Shown here: positions 11,601 to 22,926 of the stretch, piece by piece
Position numbering within the stretch: position 1 is the first letter of the stretch
How the letters are laid out: every line of letters begins with the position of its first letter
Assembly: GCF_030253575.1 (NCBI RefSeq)
Contig: NC_080559.1
Coordinates: 31,336,501 to 31,400,500, forward strand
Direction: 5' to 3'
Source: Rhododendron vialii
Lineage: Eukaryota > Streptophyta > Magnoliopsida > Ericales > Ericaceae
Length of the DNA stretch: 64,000 nt
Made by a program: the position numbers and the translations under genes
Notes under the pieces: model-generated
The model's input: the letters and a program-made list of their open reading frames with translations, nothing else
Told to the model about the DNA's origin: nothing
Database searches by the model: none

Positions 11601-14600
11601 ACGTGGTCAATTAATTTCTCTCAAAGAGTTCTTTATAGTTCTTGGGATGGTTGTAAGTACTCCAATCTAAGTCTTTTACTTCAGTTTTTAATGTCATAGG
11701 CTGAAGTAAGAACTAAATCTTGAAGTTCAGCCGTAGGCTGAAGTCTTAGTGCTTCCAATTGCCTTGTTCCTTTTTATTATGATATCTTAGCATTATTTGT
11801 GGGCTATGCCTTTATTTCCTTGTTATATGAATCCTGGAATCTCTTCTAGGCAGGTTATGCACTAGGAAGCCTTTTGGTTGACACAGTTTCCGGTTGGCGC
11901 TACATGTATGGGGCTAGCACACCCATAGCTGTAGTTATGGGAATTGGAATGTGGTGGCTACCTGCGTCGCCTCGTTGGCTACTTCTATGTGCTATACAAG
12001 GTAAAGGCAATATGCAGAACCTAAGAGAGACTGCCGTATATTGCTTGTGCCGGCTCCGAGGTGAAGCTATTGGTGATTCAGCTCCTGAACAAGTAGAAGA
12101 AATGCTGGGTGAGCTTTCTTATGTTGGTGAAGAAAAAGAAGCCGGATTGGCAGAGATGTTCCAGGGGAAGTGCTTGAAAGCCCTTATTATTGGTGCTGGA
12201 TTAGTCTTATTTCAGCAGGTATCCTTGTTAGTTAGGAATGGGGGCTGTCTAACTTGACTTATGAAGTCTCAACATCTGCTCTTATGGATGTCACTCTATC
12301 GTGTTGCAGATAACAGGGCAGCCTAGCGTGCTATATTATGCTGCATCAATTCTTGAGGTACTACTGTTGATTTGCCTTTTTTTTGTCAGTGACATAAGCA
12401 TTTGTTTCCGCTAATCTGTTACATCTTGATAGAGTGCAGGATTCTCTGAAGCATCTGATGCAACAAGAGTCTCAATTCTTCTTGGTTTACTGAAGGTGCA
12501 TTTACTCTACTGCTGTAAAACATTCATTTTTCCCTCTTTGACTTCTTGGCGATTTTTTACTGAGGGTGCCTTTGCTCAACATACATAGTAATGGACTCCC
12601 CCTAAGTGTTCATGAAGACTCAACGAGTGTGACATTTGACCTTTGATTGACATGTCCTTGATGAAAACTACGTAGGAGCTCACTGGGAATACCAAGTGCG
12701 ATTTACAAAGTTCCAGCTCATAGTTTATTTTTCAGAAACTTTCGCACAAATTGGTGGATAGGTTTTGTTGCTTGTAAGCTCATATTTTTATAGGCGATTG
12801 AAGTCTTGATTTCATGCTATCATTTCCTCTTTTCTGTTTTGAATACATATTTTTGTCTTCTAGACTTGGTTATAGCATGCATGATTATTATTTACTACAT
12901 CATGCGCTCATACCTTGTATGAGAGACAGAGACTAAAAGAATCTTTAGCCATCCAAGTATTTTGTATATTCTTTCGGGGAATACTAATCACCGCACAGGG
13001 GTTGGTGGATAACTTTGTTAGACAGACATGGTTTTAATTGACAATATGCTTCAGTCATATGAATATATGGATTGGGTTACGCTCTCAAATGCAATTTTTG
13101 CTTATTGAAAAATCTTATTGAGAGTATACAAGTCAAGCATTAAAATGTTTTAGTTAATGCGTATACTATGAACTAATCAAGTCTCCATACAGTTTACAAG
13201 GTGGTACATTCTATAGAAGTTAGTATTCCATTGTCAATTTGTGACTGGCACTTTTGGGGCGGGATTGTATCCCGTTTCAATTAGAAACTTGCCTCACTTC
13301 CAATTTGAGATTGCTCCCTCTGTGGATATCAGTTCTATCTTTCTTTATTCTGCTTAAGATTTCTTCACCAAAATCGGCTTCATGCACCCCAGTCCTCCTC
13401 TATTCCTTAAGCATGCAAGCTATATTGTTCAGTGATTGGGTTACGTGGATTGTCTTTGATACTTCAGAGAACAAAAAAGCCCTACGTATTGTATTGCTAA
13501 AGATATTGATTACAAGAATAATAAAAAGAGGTTATATAGGCTAACCCTAATAACGTTAGATAAACCTAATATAACAAAAGGACTAAACTACCCTTAAATA
13601 ATAATAGATAACAAGAGACACTAAAACCCTAGATTAACACCCCCCCTCAAACTCAGGAGGTGAGCGCAGAGAGCATCAAGAGTTTGCCAAGAAGAAAATG
13701 GAAACGAGCAGCAGTGTGAGTTTTTGTGAAAAAATCGGCCAGCTGCAGCGAGGATGGAACAAACGGCAAGTCAATCGTGCCTGACTGTAGATGTTGGCGC
13801 ACAAAATGACAATCAATCTCGATATGCTTAGTACGCTCATGGAAGACGGAATTGTGGGCAATTTGGATGGCGCTCTTATTGTCACAATAAAGAGGTGTGG
13901 GAGATACAAGAGAGACACCCATATCAGACAGAAGCCATCGTAGCCAAACTATTTCAGCTGTAGCCGAAGCCATAGCACGATATTCAGCTTCAGCGGTAGA
14001 GCGAGCAATAACCGATTGTTTCTTGCTTTTCCAGGAGGGAAGAGAATCCCCGTGAAAAACACAAAAACCTGAGGTAGACTTCCGATCAGAAACATCACCA
14101 GCCCAATCAGCATCAGCATAGGCCCGAAGAGTCAAACTGGAAGTGGAAGAGATCAACAAACACTGAAAGGTAGTGCAACGAACATAGCGCAAAATACGTA
14201 GGAGGGCAGCCCAATGAGTAGACCAAGGAGCAGAAACAAATTGGCTGACGATATGAACCGCATAAGCGATGTCCGGGCGAGTCACTGTCAGATAGACCAA
14301 ACAACCAACCAATTCACGATACTGGGTAGGATCATCTAAAGGAACACCATCAGAAGGATTGAACTTGATATGCAATTCAAGAGGAGTATCAATAATCTTG
14401 TCATTAGTGAGATGAGCACGATGAAGAATATCAGAGACATATTTAGTTTGCGATAACAAGTAACCTTTGGGGGATGAAGCCACCTCAATACCGAGAAAAT
14501 AGCGAAGCAGACCCAAATCCTTCATTTCAAACTTGCGAAACAGATGAGACTTAACCTCAGTAATAGCTGCAGAATCAGAGCCCGTAATAATCATGTCATC

Positions 14601-17600
14601 CACATACAATAAAAGAAGAACGATCCCTGTAGAAGTCTGACGAATAAAGAGAGCTGAGTCATGCTGACTAGGGAGGAACCCAATCTGCAGTGCAACAGAA
14701 TGAAACCGCTCATACCAAGCATGAGGAGACTGCTTAAGGCCATAAAGAGCACGGCGGAGACGACATACAAGATCAGGAGAGTGAGAAAAGTCCGGAGGGG
14801 GCCGCATATACACTTCTTCAGATAGACACCCATTGAGAAAAGCGTTCTTGACATCCAACTGAAAGAGAGACCATTGGTGCACCACAGCAATAGATATCAA
14901 TGTGCTGACTGTGGTCATCTTTGCAACAAGAGCAAAGGTCTCCTCATAATCAATCCCATATTCTTGAGCGAAGCCTTTTGCAACAAGCCGAGCTTTATAC
15001 CGCTCTAAAGAACCATCAGAATGAGTTTTGACTTTATAAACCCACTTGCAACCAATGATATTCTTACCATCTGGTAGAGGTACCAAATCCCAAGTTTGAG
15101 TCTTAGCTAGAGCAGTGAGTTCATCATTCATAGCATTGACCCAATTGGGATCATTACAAGCTTCTTTATATGACCTGGGTTCAACATAAGTATGGATACG
15201 AGAGAGAAAAGAGCAGTAGGTAGAAGAGAAACAGGTATTAGTAAAGCCAAGTCTTACCGGTGGGCGACGTTCACGAGTAGGATACCGAGGTTCAGGACCA
15301 TGATCCAAGGAGGCAGTGGGAGTATCAATAGAGCTGGGAGGAGGAGCCAGAGAGACTGCATGGTGTCGATTCCGAGAGTATACATACGGAAAGGGTGGAA
15401 TGAGAGTAGACCGAGAGGGAGCAGAAGACGCCACAGGAAGATCAGACACTTTGACAGTAGAAATGTACTCTTCAGAAGGGACCTCAGAAGGAAATGGGTC
15501 AATATGAACCAAGTCTGCCTTAGTGACAGGTGCAATTTTGGGAGGAAGAGAAAAATAGGGCAGACGCTCAAGAAAAGTAACATGCCTCGACACATATAGC
15601 TTCCTTGTCACAGGGTCATAACAACGATAGCCTTTTTGATTGATACCATACCCCAAGAAAACACAGAGGACACATTGAGCATTAAGTTTAGTGCGGTCCT
15701 TCTTAGGAAGAAGGACAAAACAAGTAGAACCAAACACACGAAGGAAGGAGTAGTTGGGAACTTGACCATAGAGACGCTCGTAAGGGCAAGCACCAAAGAG
15801 AAGAGGGGTAGGCATCCGATTCAATAGATAAGCTGCAGTGAGAACAGCTTCTCCCCAGAATATAGCGGGAACAGAGGAAGATAGAAGAAGAGACCTAGCA
15901 GTGTTAAGGAGATGGCGATGTTTTCTTTCAGCACGACCATTTTGGGAAGGTGTATCAGTACACGAGGATTGATGAATTGTTCCATGAGTTGCTAAAAAAT
16001 CTGTAAATTCTGTAAGAGAGTACTCCCCACCCAAGTCAGAACGAAGAATTTTAATCATGGCAGAAAACTGAGTTTGAATCATCATATGAAATGTGCGATA
16101 GACTTTATAAAAATCAGATTTATGTGTAAGTAAATAGACCCATGTATATCGACTGTAATCATCTACAAAGGAGACGTAATAAACAGAACCACCCTTGGTT
16201 GCAATTGGGGAAGGCCTCCACAAATCTGTGTGAACAACTTGGAAAGGTGAAGTGGAAAAAGTACTTTTATTAAATGGTAAAGCAGACATCTTTGCTAACT
16301 TACAACCACTGCACTCAGAAATATCACTAATAGAAATGTTACCCAAAAAACCAGACTGAACAAGAAGTTTCAAACGCTCACTAGACAAATGACCTAATCT
16401 AGAATGCCAAAGATAAAAAGGAGAGGATTTTTCATCCAAATGAAAAGACGACAATGCAGTGGAAGTAGACTCCATAGGAACATGCAGGCTCTCCAGCACA
16501 TATAGATCACCAACTCTACGGCCGGTCCCAATCTGCTTCTTGGACACCCGGTCCTGCACAACACAACCAGAGGAAGAGTACAAGACGTCAAAACCAGAGT
16601 CGGACAACTGACTTATCAAAACAAGGCTTAAAGACAAATGGGGCACATAGAAGACATTAGGAAGTGATAATAAAGAAGAAGCCGTAGTAAGGATAGACCC
16701 AGCAAGCACAACATGCATATGAGATCCATTTGCAGTAGCAATACTAATGGGAGAGACAGGGGAGATAGAATTACAAAGTAACGACAAATCAGGAGTCATA
16801 TGATTGGAGCAACCAGAATCAAAAATCCATGTGGTGGGTAAGATATTTGTGGTATAACCACTGTGCAAACCTGGCAAGGTAGCGGTCATAGCAGAAGCCT
16901 GTGAATGATTCCCTTGGGTAGCTATAAATGCCTGAAACTGCTGCCACTGATCAAATAAGGGAGAAGGTGGGACTCCGTTAGCAGTAGGAGTTGCAAAGGC
17001 TGTTGGAGGTCGAGGAGCCTGGGATGGTGGCCGAGAAGATGATGGTGCAGTCGAATTACGTCCTTTTGGCTGCAAAAGCTTAAGACATGCATGCTTCCAA
17101 TGTCCCTTTTGACGGCAAAAACTGCACTCATCCATGGCAACCCGAGGCTTGGGCTTGCCAGTAACCTGTATCAAATGTGAAGCTGGAGTGGGTAGAAGGG
17201 GTGCCAAGTGCTGAATAGGAGCTGCTGGAGTGACAAACACAGATTGAGTAGGAGGAGCAATGGAGGATACTTTGAACCTAGTTTCCTCTGCAATAAGTTC
17301 ACGAACTGCACCATCCACTGTAGGTAAGGGAGATGTAAGATAGCTCCTCGAAGGGGTTCAAATTCACCTCGAAGAACCATCAGAAACTGAACAAGACGGT
17401 TTTTCTCACGATACTGCAAATAGCTATCAAGTAATTGCAAGTCTGAGGGTTCCATAACAGCCAACTTATCCCAATAATTTGTCATCTCATTATAGAATTC
17501 CTGAATCGATTTATCCCTTTGAGTAGCACTGCAAATAGACATCTCAAGCTCATATTGTTTAGCAAAGTTTGATTCAAGATACATAGATTTCAAATAATCC

Positions 17601-19981
17601 CACACTTTCTTTGATGTGTCATATTTTGAGAAATTCATTCCAATACTTGGTTCAACAGAGTTGTGAATCCAAGTATTTGTGCATTTTCAATCTTTCATTT
17701 TTCAATAGCAGTGGCCGACCCTTCGGACTTACTATCTAGAACAGGACATGGTATTGAACCATCTACATGTCCCCATACTCCCTTACCCACAATAAAATTC
17801 TTCATAACATATGCCCAGTAAGAATAATTATTACCAGTTAAACGCACACTGATAGCTTGAGTTTTATCGTCTACCATGGTGATTAACTTCCTGGTAAAAA
17901 GCAGGAGAGAGTCAAACAATACCAGAAGCAAAGAAAGTGGTCACAAGTAATGAAAACAGAATTGATAAGCCCAAGCTGAACTCTGTGAGTGTTGAATAAG
18001 ACTAACAGTGCAGAATACCAAGCTCTGAAGTCAAAATACCTTGAATATGCTAACCCAGGTTGATTTGAATGCAGACAGTGTGAAACACCATAGATTAGTT
18101 ACCGAAATACCTCACTGATGCGAATCCAGATAGGTTCGAGTGCAGAAGAAAAAGACCCAGTGGATTTTGAGTGCAAACGGAAGAAACCCAGAAGATTCCA
18201 AGGACAATCGTCGTTCGCGGTGGCGATGGCGATGGCGAAGTTGATCTCCAGTGGTTAGCGAGGGTTGAGGATGGCTGGCGAGTAGTCGGCAGGTACTGTT
18301 GGTGGTCGGCGAGTGCTCTGTGAGCAGAGAGAGAAGTCGTTTGGGAAAGAGGTGCTGTGAGAGATGCAAAGAGATGCAGAGAGGTGCGTTGGGGAGAAGA
18401 TACGATAGCCTAGGAAAAGGCTCTGATACCATGATACGTCAGAGAACAAAAAAGCCCTACGTATTGTATTGCTAAAGATATTGATTACAAGAATAATAAA
18501 AAGAGGTTATATAGGCTAACCCTAATAACGTTAGATAAACCTAATATAACAAAAGGACTAAACTACCCTTAAAATAATAACAGATAACAAGAGACACTAA
18601 AACCCTAGATTAACAGTCTTTACTTTCCTTCTTTTTTGTCATTGCCTTTTGTTTTCCTGACATGTCCGATGTTCTATTTTATAGTTGATTATGACTGGAG
18701 TAGCAGTTGTAGTTGTTGATAGAGTTGGGAGAAGACCTTTATTACTTGGAGGTGTCTCTGTCATGGTAATGTTTTCTTTCTTTTTTTGGGGATTTTTTTT
18801 TTCTCTCAATGCAAAAAGTTGTTGATAGTCTATAATCAAATGTATGGCAGGTCATATCGTTATTCTTATTGGGATCATACTACACTTTTCTGGATAATGC
18901 ACCAGTTATGGCTGTAGTGGCACTGCTATTGTATGTCGGGTGCTATCAGGTATATATGATTTCCTTTCTGTTCCTTATGTTTGAAGGTCACATGTGCAAA
19001 TGCTTGTACCCTCATGTGTCATTTATGCATCCCTTCCACTAATTAGTTATTTCCCCTCTTTATCTTCCCAATGAAAATATGTCTCAGAGACTCCGATTGC
19101 CAGGTTGCTGCCTTGTAGGAAACCTTCCTAAACAAACCAAAAGGAGTAATGTGTTTATACGTGCATAAGGAACCGTGTTCACATAACAGGTTTATATCAT
19201 TTGAAGATGCCACCGAATAAACTAACTTCTGTATTTATTTCCTGAAAAAAAATTGATGTTTCACTTCTTTTCTGAGGGTTACTCTACAGAATTGAATATA
19301 TTCTGTGGTTCTTCATTTTATGTTTAGATGGGAGGACTCCTATGGTTCTTGTGTGAGGAGCTTCCTTAAGCTTATTCTCTGGTTTTCCGTCTGTTAGGAA
19401 TATGGGTTTTCTGTCAAGTATGTGCGACATTGTTCCTTTTTGAATTGCTATTGATGAACAATGGTTTTGCAGTTGTCATTTGGTCCCATTGGTTGGCTGA
19501 TGATTTCGGAGATTTTCCCGCTTCGGCTGAGGGGTCGAGGATTAAGTATAGCCGTGCTTGTAAATTTCGGTGCAAACGCTATAGTGACATTCTCATTTTC
19601 CCCTCTGAAGGTGCATAAGCTCTTCAACCATTCTAACTTTGCAGTAGTCTTTCCATCAATGTGTACTATACTCTCGTTGTTCATGAATGTTCTTAGGGTA
19701 GATTCGGTTCTCAAAATAGGCAAACATCGTAGGTTTTGATTTTTGTCTGCTCTTATGGCCTGTGTAGCATGCTTGACTAAAGTGCTGGATGATCTCCCCC
19801 CATTTAGTGAGAAATTTTGTCACTAATGTTTTACTTGTGATAATGGCAGGCATTGCTGGGAGCTGGAGCTTTGTTTTTCATCTTCGGAGGAATAGCTATT
19901 ATATCCCTTGCTTTCATATACTTTATAGTACCAGAGACCAAGGGGCTGAGTCTGGAGGAGATCGAGGCCAAACTCCTTTAG
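8614..19981 (+). CDS. D-xylose/glucose-H+ symporter-like sugar transporter (MFS)
   Basis: This is a proton-coupled monosaccharide transporter of the major facilitator superfamily, closest in memory to Arabidopsis At5g17010 (D-xylose-proton symporter-like 2) and VGT1. Exons: 8614-8667, 8759-8856, 10375-10453, 10906-10965, 11172-11238, 11324-11448, 11551-11652, 11850-12218, 12310-12357, 12433-12495, 18685-18765, 18851-18949, 19473-19610 and 19850-19981. The sum is 1515 nt, or 504 aa, with a continuous frame. Signatures include PALGGLLYGYDIGATS, SPRWLL, FQQITGQPSVLYYA, DRVGRRPLLLGG and PETKGLSLEEIE. About 12 membrane spans are expected. The short N-terminus lacks an evident plastid transit peptide, so tonoplast or another membrane is more likely than plastid. 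Intron 10 is 6.2 kb because of an antisense copia insertion. The splice sites on both sides are intact, so the gene is probably functional. Substrate is not determined. Confidence 0.95.
8857..10374 (+). other. Symporter intron 2, 1.5 kb, mostly unassigned
   Basis: The stretch near 8940-9235 contains phrases such as ACCTGGTTCGGCC that recall copia LTR sequence. No paired LTR, primer site or target duplication was found, so it is at most a degraded fragment. The rest is AT-rich with no recognised feature. Confidence 0.4.
13457..13639 (-). repeat. 3' LTR of the copia element
   Basis: The LTR is 183 bp long. On the minus strand it starts TGTTAATC and ends GTATCA. It is nearly identical to 18432-18615. 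Confidence 0.95.
13653..17318 (-). CDS. copia polyprotein, pol region with the end of gag
   Basis: This open frame covers 1221 codons. Domains in order are a CCHC zinc knuckle (CSFCRQKGHWKHAC), an aspartic protease motif (FDSGCSNHM), a GAG-pre-integrase segment (LWHSRLGHLSSERL), an integrase core (HTDLW, then SDLGGEY, then NGRAERKHRHLL), a reverse transcriptase with KARLVAKGF and YVDDM, and an RNase H with DADWAGD, KSTSGF and STAEAEYRA. The integrase has Leu where Asn is usual in SDNGGE. The stop adjoins the polypurine tract. The first Met shown is simply the first one after a gag frame break, so it is not a natural start. Host genes do not depend on it. Confidence 0.93.
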   Translation of the reverse strand: MDGAVRELIAEETRFKVSSIAPPTQSVFVTPAAPIQHLAPLLPTPASHLIQVTGKPKPRVAMDECSFCRQKGHWKHACLKLLQPKGRNSTAPSSSRPPSQAPRPPTAFATPTANGVPPSPLFDQWQQFQAFIATQGNHSQASAMTATLPGLHSGYTTNILPTTWIFDSGCSNHMTPDLSLLCNSISPVSPISIATANGSHMHVVLAGSILTTASSLLSLPNVFYVPHLSLSLVLISQLSDSGFDVLYSSSGCVVQDRVSKKQIGTGRRVGDLYVLESLHVPMESTSTALSSFHLDEKSSPFYLWHSRLGHLSSERLKLLVQSGFLGNISISDISECSGCKLAKMSALPFNKSTFSTSPFQVVHTDLWRPSPIATKGGSVYYVSFVDDYSRYTWVYLLTHKSDFYKVYRTFHMMIQTQFSAMIKILRSDLGGEYSLTEFTDFLATHGTIHQSSCTDTPSQNGRAERKHRHLLNTARSLLLSSSVPAIFWGEAVLTAAYLLNRMPTPLLFGACPYERLYGQVPNYSFLRVFGSTCFVLLPKKDRTKLNAQCVLCVFLGYGINQKGYRCYDPVTRKLYVSRHVTFLERLPYFSLPPKIAPVTKADLVHIDPFPSEVPSEEYISTVKVSDLPVASSAPSRSTLIPPFPYVYSRNRHHAVSLAPPPSSIDTPTASLDHGPEPRYPTRERRPPVRLGFTNTCFSSTYCSFLSRIHTYVEPRSYKEACNDPNWVNAMNDELTALAKTQTWDLVPLPDGKNIIGCKWVYKVKTHSDGSLERYKARLVAKGFAQEYGIDYEETFALVAKMTTVSTLISIAVVHQWSLFQLDVKNAFLNGCLSEEVYMRPPPDFSHSPDLVCRLRRALYGLKQSPHAWYERFHSVALQIGFLPSQHDSALFIRQTSTGIVLLLLYVDDMIITGSDSAAITEVKSHLFRKFEMKDLGLLRYFLGIEVASSPKGYLLSQTKYVSDILHRAHLTNDKIIDTPLELHIKFNPSDGVPLDDPTQYRELVGCLVYLTVTRPDIAYAVHIVSQFVSAPWSTHWAALLRILRYVRCTTFQCLLISSTSSLTLRAYADADWAGDVSDRKSTSGFCVFHGDSLPSWKSKKQSVIARSTAEAEYRAMASATAEIVWLRWLLSDMGVSLVSPTPLYCDNKSAIQIAHNSVFHERTKHIEIDCHFVRQHLQSGTIDLPFVPSSLQLADFFTKTHTAARFHFLLGKLLMLSALTS
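17319..17931 (-). pseudogene. copia gag region, interrupted
   Basis: The gag part begins near 17880 with a short MVDDKTQ start and a typical copia gag opening (LTGNNYSYWAYVMKNF). An in-frame stop occurs near 17697, where most relatives have Trp. A frame change follows near 17665, and another near 17320 separates gag from the open pol frame. The middle piece (17638-17330) has the usual copia gag strings KVWDYLKSMY and SIQEFYNEM. The element therefore probably cannot make its own capsid and would need help in trans. Sequencing error at any one break cannot be excluded. Confidence 0.85.
18432..18615 (-). repeat. 5' LTR of the copia element
   Basis: The LTR is 184 bp long, with the same TG...CA ends, and is followed on the minus strand by the tRNA-Met primer binding site. 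Confidence 0.95.
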
Positions 19982-20424
19982 GCATTTTTTTACTGCCAAG
20001 CCACCCTTCGGTAGTACAGTTATAGACTCAATAGCCATTGCCGGGAAATGTTCGGATTTTGTATTTGGATGTTATGTATGTATATTTTTCCAAGCGAGAT
20101 GTAATATAATCAACATGTCTCCATATGCAGCAGTTTACAGTGTTGCCTAAAAATAGAGAAGTTTCCTTCTAGACTCTCTCTCTCTTCCGCTGATTCCTGC
20201 TTTTCTTCTTAGTCCTGAGAAGAGATTGCCTTAAATCAGCTTTTATGCTGTCAAATGGGTTTGTGATTTTTGTTTTTAGGCAATGTCGATGGGGACTCTT
20301 ACCTATAAGAATTGGTCAATTGAGAACTTTAAGCTGTTACTTCTTGTGGGGGGGGTGGGGGGTTGGTTGTTTGGGGGGTAGCACTGTCCTCTTTAGGCAT
20401 GATACGTCTTCGGTTTATGGCACT

Positions 20425-20553
20425 GAACAGAAAATTACAAAGAGCAATTCAATTACGAATGTACGCTAGACCGATTGCATGTGAAAGAACAGAAAATTAC
20501 AAAGAGCAATTCAATTCAATTACGAATGTACGCTAGGCCAATTGCATGTGAAA
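20425..20553. repeat. 62-bp tandem duplication
   Basis: The two copies start GAACAGAAAATTACAAAGAG at 20425 and 20487. The second has an extra AATTC repeat step. Otherwise they are nearly identical, so the event is recent. Confidence 0.85.
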
Positions 20554-20599
20554 GAGAGCGGAAAGTAAGGCAAGATGCAGCAGGGAAGAAAACCTCAAA

Positions 20600-21010
20600 C
20601 TTGTGACCGACGGAATCAGCCATCTGACTCGATGTGCAACGCAGATTGTGTAAATACAATTTTGGCCTACTTTGGAATGAATCTAATAATGAGAAGAATC
20701 TATTCTTAGAATAATCTAAGATTATGTCTAAATAGATTACATATGAAACTACCATAAGAAAAAAGTACTTCCACAACATACGGTTCAAAATCAACTGCTG
20801 CCAGCTTCCTAGTTTGGTCAATCTGAACTAAAATGATCTTCATTGTATACATTGGCGCAATGACTAGGAAAAAACTGACAGCCAATGCCTAAACATGCCG
20901 AACTCTGCAGTGTCTTTCCGTACTCCGAAATTATTGAAGAGTTTTTCACCATATTCCATATCTTCACGAAATTTTTCAGCCAGCCATGCTCAGATACCGT
21001 CCTTGCAAAG
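20600..21010 (-). pseudogene. Truncated duplicate of SMG9 last exon plus 3' flank
   Basis: This segment matches 21157-21546 over about 400 bp, in the same orientation. It includes most of the SMG9 terminal exon from CCTTTGCAAGGAC onward, so KNSSIISEYGKTLQSS can still be read. It lacks the 5' part of that exon and its splice acceptor. A 1-bp loss near the end (TCTGGC becomes TCGGC) removes the natural stop. Several amino-acid changes have accumulated. It looks non-functional. Confidence 0.88.
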
Positions 21011-21414
21011 GTGAAATGAAAGCCACGGTGAGTGCAAGACCCATTGGAATCAAAATGCCCACCGCAGATACAATAGGCAAGATCCATGACAATGGTCCAC
21101 AGTCGCAACACAACAACGCAAGCAAAATAGACGGAAAAACAAACAAGCTATTACTTGTGACCCACGGACGGAATCAGGCATCTGACTCGAAATACAAGTA
21201 CAATTTTGGCCTACTTTTTCAGCAGGGGAATCAATCAGAGAATGAGAAGAAACTATTCTTCGAAGATTAGGTCTGAATTGATTACATATGAAACTACCAT
21301 AAGAAAAAAGTACTTCCACAAACGGTTAAACATCAACTGCTGCCAGCTTCCTAGTTTGGTCAATTTGAACTAAAATGATACATCGGTGCAAATGACTGGG
21401 AAAATAACTGACAG

Positions 21415-22888
21415 CTAACGCCTAAACATGCCAGAACTCTGCAGTGTCTTTCCGTACTCCGAAATTATTGAAGAGTTTTTCACCATATCCCATATCTTCG
21501 CAGAATTCTTCAGCCAGTCACGCTCAGATACTGTCCTTGCAAAGGATGGGCTACTCATGGATAAAACCTGTAAACATAAAGGGAGATTCAATTTCTTACT
21601 TGTTGCTTTGGAATGGCTATTCACCCTGTACCCAATGGGTACACACCCCAGCAGACCAAAATATCACAAAAAAACATTTTTGGATAAACTGTTTCCAATA
21701 TCAGTTTTCGGAATAATTTATAGAACAACCCAATAGTTTCTTAGACAAATAAAAAAAAAAGCATGATTATTCAATGGAGGTTTTTTTTTTGGACAAAATG
21801 GAGAAGATTATATTAATAATCTTGGCTTTGCCCAGCTGCACTCACAAATATCTTGGACAAACTTACAAATGGAGGTGGGGTTTAACAGATTTTTTCCCCA
21901 ACAGGAGTGGGTAAGGTGGAACTTAAAGAACCCCACTCGGGGCATGGGGCAGGTATGGTTTTCTAATCCCTGCCCGATTACCCGTTCGCACCCCGAAGTC
22001 CATTCTAGTTAAAGGTATTTTTAGTAGAGTTGTATATTTGTAAAATGAGGGAGTACATGTGCAATCAAGTTCGTCTAATGTTGAACTTAACAAAGTGCTG
22101 CTATTAACTAAAATGAGCGAACACAGACACAGAGGCACGCCAAGAGGAGAGCAGAGTGAGTGAGATACCTGATCCCGCAATTTCCATAACGCAGAAACAT
22201 AACTTTCAAGCTCTGCCCTTGGGAAGTCATCTTTACTCTTATATGGGATTAGAAATAGATCCAGCGGCAGTGAGTCCGGATTGTTTCCCTGGTTAATGAG
22301 AGAGACAGAAGAAAACTGATTATCTTTGCCCGCGTTTTGGTTTTTAGCTGCTGTGAAAGAAGAGGAGCTGAAATATTGCGTAAGCGCCTTCTTTATTTTC
22401 ACAAAGTTGTGAGGAGTAAGATCTTGGTCCCGCAGTCTACAAACAAGTGAAACAATAGACTTAGTAGCTTTCGAAAGAGAAGAAGATGACATAACATTCT
22501 GCAAGTCAAGGAAGACATAACATTGATTACTTTGTTTTCCTCTTGAGCTATGTGGTAATTCTATCCAATACTTAACCTGAAAGCTTTACTTATAATGAAA
22601 ATCTAATTTCTCCGTCACTTAATTAGCGGCACACTGACATAAAATCGAGACTGGTGGCAAAAAGATAACTCACTTTGTATGTACAAAAACCTGAGCTGCT
22701 GTATACTCTTGTCCAGCCTCCTGAATTTTATCTCTGTTTTCTTTTTCGGAACTCAGGGTAGAAGTTTGTGAAGTGGGAACAGTGGGAGAAGAAGGGTCAG
22801 GTAGACCATGTTTCAACAAGTCCACCTGCACAAATACAAAAACACTATACAGATGTTCAAAGTGCCACTCCCCAAATGAGCAAAAGAG

Positions 22889-22926
<38 letters not shown>

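Larger units (their letters stand above)
13457..18615 (-). mobile_element. Ty1/copia LTR retrotransposon, antisense in symporter intron 10
   Basis: This 5.16-kb element has LTRs at 13457-13639 (3' LTR) and 18432-18615 (5' LTR), both with TG...CA ends and flanked by the 5-bp duplication GTCTT (13452-13456 and 18616-18620). The LTRs differ by about two substitutions and one indel over 183 bp, so insertion is recent. The primer site TGGTATCAGAGCC, complementary to initiator tRNA-Met, directly abuts the 5' LTR (18431-18419). A polypurine tract adjoins the 3' LTR (13640-13652). Internal order is gag, protease, integrase, RT, RNase H, which defines copia. Gag is interrupted while the pol frame is open. 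It lies antisense to the host gene inside a large intron. Confidence 0.97.
19982..21414. other. Convergent intergenic region, symporter 3' flank and SMG9 3' flank
   Basis: The two genes converge here. It includes the symporter 3'UTR (19982 to about 20170), a 62-bp tandem duplication (20425-20553), and a truncated duplicate of the SMG9 last exon and its 3' flank (about 20600-21010). No separate gene is supported. Confidence 0.7.

Noticed and set aside
15192-15599. Plus-strand 135-residue open frame inside the copia element
   Set aside because: It is the antisense shadow of the open pol frame. Arg/Gly-rich content reflects the complement of Ser/Pro codons.
20818-21111. Separate small gene on the minus strand
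   Set aside because: Its recognisable part is a truncated copy of the SMG9 last exon with a frame change and no acceptor.
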